Shown: piece after piece, positions 31,040-35,766 of the stretch
How positions within the stretch are numbered: the first letter of the stretch is position 1
Layout: each line of letters begins with the position of its first letter
Assembly: GCA_964554665.1 (NCBI GenBank)
Contig: CAZKPP010000015.1
Location: forward strand, 1 to 35,766
Source: UBA3263 sp964554665
GTDB lineage: Bacteria > Bacteroidota > Bacteroidia > Bacteroidales > Muribaculaceae
DNA length: 35,766 nt
Direction: 5' to 3'
Program-made: the position numbers and the translations under genes
Notes under the pieces: model-generated
What the model was told of the DNA's origin: nothing
Database searches by the model: none
What the model saw: only the letters and a program-made list of their open reading frames with translations

Positions 31040-32071
31040 TTATTTATCAACAAGAAAACGCAAGTATTTACGAATAAACCAAACGATAGGCAAAGTGACT
31101 GAAAATGCGACTACAGCAAAGGCTATTCCTTTAGCATAGCCCGACATGATTTCATACGGTTCCAGATCGAATGCCAAAAGGGCAACACCCTTTATCAGAG
31201 CAAAAACGAGCAAATGGAAGCCGCAAATAATCAAAGTGCCGTTCGATACAAACCGCACAAACTTATTCGTTCCTATAGCCTTTGCCAATAGAGTCATCAG
31301 AGATATTGCAGCTATCGAGCCGGACACCGAGGAAACCAAAAAGAGTCCATAGTTATTGAACTTACAAATGTAGAATTCAACGTTATCATTGGCAGCCCCG
31401 CTCACTATAAACAGGACAAGAGCAACTATTAAAACCGGCCAAATGAAAAGGTAGCGGTTGAATTTTCCGCCATCGTTGATTTCTCTCCATAAATGGCCGA
31501 GAGCATAAAAACCGAGTCCGGTCAAAGACGGGCCCAACACCAGCGGAAGCCGGCTCAAGGTCTCTTGTGGAACCATAGATGTTATTATAGCTGATAAGAT
31601 GAATGACATTAGCACAACAGCAATTGTTGTGCTAATGGTTCTTCCCGTAGGGTAGAACGCCATTTCGACAACAAAGAAACTCAACAACGACCACAAAGGT
31701 ATATCCTGAATCAACAGCGGCGAAATTCCGGCAAAGAGTCCGGTTAAAGGCAGATACCATGGCTGCTCAATATTGGCATCCTCACCATAATGGCGCAAAA
31801 CAACAACCCATGCCGCCCAGGCAACCAGACCTATCCAGAGATAGGGAAAAAGAATCTGACGCGAACGCTTAATAACAAACTGCTTGTGCGACGGGTTTCT
31901 CTGATAGGTAAACAGATAGCCCGACAAGATAAAAAACAGTGGCATTATCAACGCGTTGATATAACGCGTAACAATCGGGTCGCAATGCACATGCAAAAGC
32001 ACAACCAAAAATATGGCTAATGACTTTGCATAGTCAACCCAAGCTATTCGCCCTGTCATCTCAGTCGCCAT
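31040..32071 (-). CDS. Membrane acyltransferase (acyltransferase 3 family)
   Basis: A polytopic inner-membrane protein of 343 residues with about ten hydrophobic spans. RIAWVDYAKSLAIFLVVLLHV at the N-terminus is the acyltransferase-3 opening, with the His expected in the first span. MPLFFILSGYLFTYQRNP is the second conserved block and FVIKRSRQILFPYLWIG the third. Enzymes of this family transfer acetyl or other acyl groups to cell-surface sugars or lipids. The acceptor here is unknown. It lies between the FMN-binding membrane protein (3-base gap) and the nitroreductase. There is no obvious reason for an acyltransferase in a redox module, so it may be an independent passenger of the operon. Confidence 0.87.
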   Translation of the reverse strand: MATEMTGRIAWVDYAKSLAIFLVVLLHVHCDPIVTRYINALIMPLFFILSGYLFTYQRNPSHKQFVIKRSRQILFPYLWIGLVAWAAWVVVLRHYGEDANIEQPWYLPLTGLFAGISPLLIQDIPLWSLLSFFVVEMAFYPTGRTISTTIAVVLMSFILSAIITSMVPQETLSRLPLVLGPSLTGLGFYALGHLWREINDGGKFNRYLFIWPVLIVALVLFIVSGAANDNVEFYICKFNNYGLFLVSSVSGSIAAISLMTLLAKAIGTNKFVRFVSNGTLIICGFHLLVFALIKGVALLAFDLEPYEIMSGYAKGIAFAVVAFSVTLPIVWFIRKYLRFLVDK

Positions 32072-32074
32072 TAG

Positions 32075-33130
32075 TTAGCCTTTAGTGTCGATATACTTAA
32101 AGATTGAGCCTGTAGGGCACACAAACCGACAGTACGGACGCGAAACTACCAGCGAAAGCAGAACGAACGCAATGGCAACTCCAATTATCCAACCGGATGC
32201 CGATTCAAACTGAAATGCCTGAAACAGCTCCCAGTCGAGCCAATCGGTCCAGCTGTTAAACCACAAAGTCAGCATCAGGGCTCCCCAAAGCAACCGCCGG
32301 AACCAGTCTAAAGCGTGCATAACTTTGGGCGTGATTTTAATCTTGAACCCGCAAATCTCACCGGCCAGGATTTGAGCGGAACCCAACGGACAGACATGGT
32401 TGCAATAATACTGCGTTTTGCCAAAAACCGGATAAATAAACGCCGAAATAAGCATGACGCAGATTACAATCCCCAGGGGCAATGCAACACCATGGGCCAG
32501 GAACTCAAGAATCATATAATATTCAAGAAACTGACCGGCCCAAAAACCGAGCACTATAACATTTGCAAGCAACTGAACATTATAGTAAATCTTATTCTTG
32601 ACAAAGAGCGGAACTATGCAAGCCGCAAGCGTAACGGCCAAAGCTACCCAAAGTTTCAAGGGCACTTTAGGGCGGTTCGATGCCTCGATGCCATCATAGT
32701 AAGCCAAACCGGCGTTAACATTACTTATAATCGCATTTGAAGAATATGTTGCGCCGCTGACGGCATCAACCCTCATGGCCATAGCCTCTTCTGGAGTCTT
32801 GCCTTTCCACTGTTCAAGCAATACGATTGCGCGACGCATGAATGACGGAGTCTCGGAATTCGGCAACACTTCAATATCGCTAATGCGACCTTTCTCAATG
32901 GTAATGCTCAGAGGCACCGGCCCGGCAAAGCCGTCGATCGTTCCCTCCATTCCTTCGGTAGAAATCGTTACTTTACCATCGCCGGAATCAACAACTGCCT
33001 CCGTGGGTTCCTCAGACTCGACCTTTGGCAAAAGGTTATTGCCAAACAGCGATTTATTCACCGTTATTGTCGCTGCAATCAGCATCAGCAACACGACAAT
33101 GAGCTTAAATACTCTTTCTTTAATAATCAT
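32075..33130 (-). CDS. Membrane FMN-binding / Fe-S protein (NosR/NapH-like core)
   Basis: A 351-residue membrane electron-transfer protein. One N-terminal span (about 8-25) is followed by a periplasmic FMN-binding domain (about 50-148) with VDAVSGATYSS. Thr128 in SGAT is the expected site of covalent FMN attachment by ApbE. About four to five membrane spans follow (from about 158 onward), carrying two CxxxCP motifs (Cys243/Cys247 and Cys334/Cys338) as in NosR and NapH. The protein ends 13 residues after the last Cys, so the soluble CxxCxxC ferredoxin domains of NosR/NapH are missing. The ApbE gene directly upstream overlaps it by 11 bases. Together they should form an extracytosolic flavin-based electron conduit. 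Electron donor and acceptor are not shown by sequence. Confidence 0.88.
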   Translation of the reverse strand: MIIKERVFKLIVVLLMLIAATITVNKSLFGNNLLPKVESEEPTEAVVDSGDGKVTISTEGMEGTIDGFAGPVPLSITIEKGRISDIEVLPNSETPSFMRRAIVLLEQWKGKTPEEAMAMRVDAVSGATYSSNAIISNVNAGLAYYDGIEASNRPKVPLKLWVALAVTLAACIVPLFVKNKIYYNVQLLANVIVLGFWAGQFLEYYMILEFLAHGVALPLGIVICVMLISAFIYPVFGKTQYYCNHVCPLGSAQILAGEICGFKIKITPKVMHALDWFRRLLWGALMLTLWFNSWTDWLDWELFQAFQFESASGWIIGVAIAFVLLSLVVSRPYCRFVCPTGSIFKYIDTKG

Positions 33131-33995
33131 TCGGTTTATTATCTCTAATAATCAATACGTTACTTATACTGTCTATATCCTCTACCATACAGGCGGTTGC
33201 TATAGCGTCGGCGAGCATACAGGTCGGCGCAACAACGCTTACCGCCTGCCGGTTGGTTTGCGTCGGTCTTCCGGTGCGCGGGTCAATGATATGTCCATGC
33301 TCGCTGTTGTGCTTGCGATAGTTACCCGAAGTGGCAACTGCTCCTGAGGTGAGATGAAGAATCTGCTGCGTAGGCTCTAACATGATGGCCCACGGCTCTC
33401 CTTGAGCATTTGTGCCGGAAACGGCAATGTCACCACCGATTTCAATTAAAAAGTTCTCCACCCCGTTGCGATGCAGCATTTCAGCAATCAGGTCAACACC
33501 ATACCCCTTTGCAATGCCGCTGAAATTGAAAGTCGTATGAGGCGATTTCTTCTGAATTTGTCGGTCAATAATCGTACATCCGTCAATGCCTACGAACTGC
33601 ATAATGCTGTCGATTTCACCGTTTGTCGGCTCACTCGGCTGCGTCTTACGTCCGAACCCATATAGCTCAATCAATGGCCCAACTGTCGGGTCAAACGCAG
33701 CTTGGGTAAGCCGATGAACATACTGCGATGTCTCGAATACGCGCTGAAAAACAGTGTCAACTTCAACCTGTTCGTTACGGTTTAGGCGGCTGACTACCGA
33801 CGAATCGTTAAACACCGATACCGATCGGTCAATCTGCCCGAAAACTTTATGAATCGAATCACCAAGCTCTTTGTCTGACCGGTAAACCACGCGATAACGC
33901 GTACTCCATACCTCGCCCTCGTTGCTCCGAAATTCAGTTTGATTGGAGCAAGCCGCAAGGCATATCATTATTCCTAAAAGAGCTCGAATCTTCAT
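33120..33995 (-). CDS. apbE: FAD:protein FMN transferase (ApbE), lipoprotein
   Basis: ApbE attaches FMN from FAD to Ser/Thr in SGAT-type motifs of extracytosolic proteins. The start at 33995 (MKIRALLGIMICLAACSN) gives a lipoprotein signal with Cys16, so the enzyme is membrane-tethered in the periplasm. An ATG at 34025 would add ten residues and overlap the ATPase gene. Conserved parts include SRYRVVY-like N-terminal strand (STRYRVVY), FDPTVGPLIELYGFG, NFSGIAKGYGVDLIAE, FLIEIGGDIAVSG, SGAVATSGNYRK and HIIDPRTGRP with the catalytic and Mg-binding residues. The C-terminus after ADAIATACMVE is slightly short. Its target is almost certainly the next gene, which has an SGAT motif and overlaps it by 11 bases. 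Confidence 0.92.
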   Translation of the reverse strand: MKIRALLGIMICLAACSNQTEFRSNEGEVWSTRYRVVYRSDKELGDSIHKVFGQIDRSVSVFNDSSVVSRLNRNEQVEVDTVFQRVFETSQYVHRLTQAAFDPTVGPLIELYGFGRKTQPSEPTNGEIDSIMQFVGIDGCTIIDRQIQKKSPHTTFNFSGIAKGYGVDLIAEMLHRNGVENFLIEIGGDIAVSGTNAQGEPWAIMLEPTQQILHLTSGAVATSGNYRKHNSEHGHIIDPRTGRPTQTNRQAVSVVAPTCMLADAIATACMVEDIDSISNVLIIRDNKPNDY

Positions 33996-33999
33996 ATAA

Positions 34000-34704
34000 T
34001 TACTCGCATAGAGCAATGCGCGCAAAATGGTGGGCCGAACTACACACCGTCAGCGTGCGGTCAACAATAATATGTCTGTTGGCGATTGCCGCAACAGTAG
34101 TAATTTCGTGGCTCACAAGAATGATGGTGGTTTTCGATGCCAACCGGCGGATAATATCATAAATCCTCTCCTCGAAATGTTTGTCAACATAGCTCAACGG
34201 CTCATCGAGCACCAGCATTTCGGGGTTGGATATAAGCGCCCGGCCGAGCAACGCTCTTTGCTGCTGACCTCCGGAAAGCACACCGATTGGTTTTGAGGCA
34301 TGTTCAACCAGCTCCACTTCGCGCAGCATGCGGTCAACAAGCCCCTCCTTGTCGGGCTCAACAAGTCCCGAAGCAATCACTTCGCGAACGGTAATGGGAA
34401 ATTGAGAGTCGATAGCATTTTTTTGCGGCAGATAGCTGACGCGAACCTTGCGCTGACGGCGCACTACAGTGCCGCGCGTCGGCTTCAAGAGACCAAGAAT
34501 CAAACGCATCAGAGTGGTTTTGCCACCGCCGTTTGGCCCGGTAACGGCAACAAAATCCCCACGGCGTATGGTCAGATTAACGCCGCTCAAAATCGTTCGC
34601 TGACCGCGCACAAAATCAACGCCGCGAAGCTCAATCAGCGCCGGGCGCAAATCAGTGTCCGGCGATAGCACGGGCTGTTGCAACAAGCTCCCGGTCCCAC
34701 TCAT
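34000..34704 (-). CDS. Metal ABC transporter ATP-binding protein (ZnuC-like)
   Basis: A 234-residue ABC ATPase of the manganese/zinc uptake subfamily. Walker A is GPNGGGKTT, the Q-loop is SYLPQKNAID, the signature is LSGGQQQRALLGRAL, Walker B is MLVLDEPLSYVD, and the H-loop is LVSHE. The subfamily is suggested by the PNGGGKTTL loop and by the adjacent ZnuA-like binding protein. The ATG at 34704 overlaps the end of that gene by 53 bases; a GTG at 34671 is an alternative start that reduces the overlap to 20. The matching permease (ZnuB) is not next door: the following gene is apbE, four bases away. The pair may use a permease encoded elsewhere. Confidence 0.88.
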   Translation of the reverse strand: MSGTGSLLQQPVLSPDTDLRPALIELRGVDFVRGQRTILSGVNLTIRRGDFVAVTGPNGGGKTTLMRLILGLLKPTRGTVVRRQRKVRVSYLPQKNAIDSQFPITVREVIASGLVEPDKEGLVDRMLREVELVEHASKPIGVLSGGQQQRALLGRALISNPEMLVLDEPLSYVDKHFEERIYDIIRRLASKTTIILVSHEITTVAAIANRHIIVDRTLTVCSSAHHFARIALCE

Positions 34705-35512
34705 AGTTTAACGGATTTATGGTTTCAACGCGCATGTCATCGCCACTCTTGGCGATAACGTCGGCCTTCGAGGTGTCGAAATCTTTCTGAACCAGAAAAA
34801 CCTTGGCACCATGCTCTTTGATGTGGCTCACAATATCGCGCGTATCATTAACGCTGTGCTCTTTGCCTTCCGTACCGACCGAGAGCTGGTGCAACCCATA
34901 ATCGCGGGCAAAATAACTCAACGACGGATGCCAGACAATAAAAGTCTCATCTGCAGCGTCACTGAGAATGTCGCGACACAACGCATCAACCGAATCGATC
35001 GAAGCTAAAAGGCCAGAATAGTTACGCTCGTAAAAGTCCGCACCGGCGGGATCAGCATTTTTCACTGCATCAAGCATGTTAGCGGCGATAACCTTGGCAT
35101 TTGCCGCCGAGCTCCAAACATGCGGGTCAACTCCGTGGTCGTGGCCATGGTCATCGGTAATTAGTTCCACCGATTCAGAGCTGTCAACCACGGTCAAATC
35201 CGGTCTATTCGCCTTAACCTTTGCAACAATAGCTTTTTCAAAGGGCAGACGGCCAACGGCAATGTAAAGATTGCCGGATTCGAGCTTGGCAAGGTCGGCA
35301 AAAGTAGGCTCGTAGCTCTCGGGATTTCCGCCCCTGGACATCAGGGTATTAACCTCCATGCGGTCGCCGACAATGCGTTCGAGCAGCCAGCGCTGCGGCT
35401 CAATGCTCACGGTAACTACCGGACGCGCATCATCAGTAGCGGTTGAATGAGTGCAGCTGCCGACCACTAAGCCGGCAGCTGCAAAAATCATTAACAGGGT
35501 TTTGCGGATCAT
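34652..35512 (-). CDS. Zinc/manganese ABC transporter substrate-binding lipoprotein (ZnuA-like)
   Basis: A 286-residue cluster 9 metal-binding protein. The signal MIRKTLLMIFAAAGLVVGSC places the lipidated cysteine at residue 20. The N-terminal lobe reads VTVSIEPQRWLLERIVGDRMEVNTL, and PESYEPTFADLAKLESGNLYIAVG follows. A short histidine/aspartate loop (DDHGHDHGVDPHVW) contains the DPHxW metal-ligand motif seen in ZnuA. FIVWHPSLSYFARDYGL holds the second His ligand and the C-lobe ends with a typical helix. Its start codon overlaps the stop of the biotin-carrier gene by four bases (ATGA) and its end overlaps the ATPase gene, so it is translationally linked to both. The metal is probably zinc, based on the His-rich loop. 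Confidence 0.92.
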   Translation of the reverse strand: MIRKTLLMIFAAAGLVVGSCTHSTATDDARPVVTVSIEPQRWLLERIVGDRMEVNTLMSRGGNPESYEPTFADLAKLESGNLYIAVGRLPFEKAIVAKVKANRPDLTVVDSSESVELITDDHGHDHGVDPHVWSSAANAKVIAANMLDAVKNADPAGADFYERNYSGLLASIDSVDALCRDILSDAADETFIVWHPSLSYFARDYGLHQLSVGTEGKEHSVNDTRDIVSHIKEHGAKVFLVQKDFDTSKADVIAKSGDDMRVETINPLNYEWDRELVATARAIAGH

Positions 35513-35766
35513 TCCTCAAATTCAATCAGGTTGGCTTCGAGGCCTACAACCTGGCCCGGTTCGACGAACACACGTTTGATAACGGCCGGATGTTCGGCTT
35601 CCACTTCGTTTTCCATCTTCATGGCTTCGTAAACGAGCAGAATATCGCCGGTGTTAACCTTGTCGCCGGGCTTGACATTAACCGAAATGATGGTGCCGCC
35701 CATGGGTGCTTGCACTACTTCGCCGGTAATCGGTTCTTCAGGCTCTTTGGCTGCTTCTTCGGCAGC
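35509..35766 (-). CDS. Biotin carboxyl carrier protein, C-terminal part (partial)
   Basis: The open frame runs off the right edge of the window, so only the last 85 residues are visible. An alanine/glutamate/proline-rich linker leads into a biotinyl domain: APMGGTIISVNVKPGDKVNTGD, then EAMKMENEV, where the lysine is the biotinylation site, then FVEPGQVVGLEANLIEFEE. This form is typical of the carrier subunit of sodium-pumping decarboxylases or of propionyl/acetyl-CoA carboxylases in Bacteroidetes; the subunits that would decide lie outside the window. A GTG at 35715 could be mistaken for a start, but the frame continues upstream. It overlaps the ZnuA-like gene by four bases. Confidence 0.88.
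   Translation of the reverse strand, partial: AAEEAAKEPEEPITGEVVQAPMGGTIISVNVKPGDKVNTGDILLVYEAMKMENEVEAEHPAVIKRVFVEPGQVVGLEANLIEFEE

Noticed and set aside
35509..35715. A complete 68-residue biotin-domain protein starting at GTG 35715
   Set aside because: The frame stays open to the window edge with an Ala/Glu/Pro linker typical of a larger biotin carrier, so the gene is partial rather than short.
1..35766. CRISPR array, tRNA, rRNA, insertion sequence or phage genes
   Set aside because: Intergenic gaps are short and contain no regularly spaced repeats, cloverleaf-like sequence, transposase or phage-type protein.

Overview
The window looks like a chromosomal segment of a Bacteroidales bacterium, plausibly Muribaculaceae or a close relative (inference). 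Evidence: several intergenic regions carry Bacteroidetes-type promoters (TTG/TTTG, about 19-20 nt, then TAnnTTTG) and start codons lack Shine-Dalgarno sequences. The gene content also fits: an OMP_b-brl-type TonB-related barrel, a DUF4924 protein, a GT3-type glycogen synthase, a unimodular QueF and a PurF-like paralogue ending in CKICTHCFDG. No rRNA, tRNA, CRISPR array, insertion sequence or phage gene was seen.

Layout. (1) 1-10 kb is an accessory-looking envelope region that is more AT-rich by eye. It holds a TonB-receptor-like outer-membrane barrel (+), facing a three-gene minus-strand operon of tandem paralogues. These have a signal peptide, macroglobulin-like MG2 domains, a carboxypeptidase-regulatory-like domain, a plug-like region and a C-terminal beta segment, but no barrel. 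(2) 10.0-14.2 kb: a divergent promoter region with an unusual structured leader (short upstream ORF plus hairpins), followed by a tripartite TolC / HlyD / MFS efflux operon. (3) 14.2-17.0 kb: an overlapping operon of a secreted C69 dipeptidase, QueF and QueC. (4) 17.2-24.0 kb: priA (+) converging on a minus-strand operon DUF4924 - lytic transglycosylase - uvrA. (5) 24.1-28.9 kb: an HU-like protein with a strong promoter and terminator, then a glycogen synthase / glucan phosphorylase pair ending at a UNCG-loop terminator. (6) 28.95-30.37 kb: a PurF-like protein that keeps the PRPP site but has lost the glutaminase catalytic motifs. (7) 30.4-35.8 kb (-): a tightly packed operon reading biotin carrier (partial), ZnuA-like lipoprotein, ZnuC-like ATPase, ApbE flavin transferase lipoprotein, a membrane FMN-binding/Fe-S protein, an acyltransferase and an exported nitroreductase.

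How the parts may work together. ApbE would attach FMN to the SGAT motif of the adjacent membrane protein. That protein could carry electrons from the membrane to the periplasm, where the exported nitroreductase is a candidate acceptor. This module lies behind a metal-uptake pair whose permease is not in the window. Three items deserve most attention: this extracytosolic flavin module, the glutaminase-dead PurF paralogue, and the barrel-less MG2/plug triplet facing a barrel gene (one copy has lost a domain). All functional statements come from reading the sequence; no database search was run.
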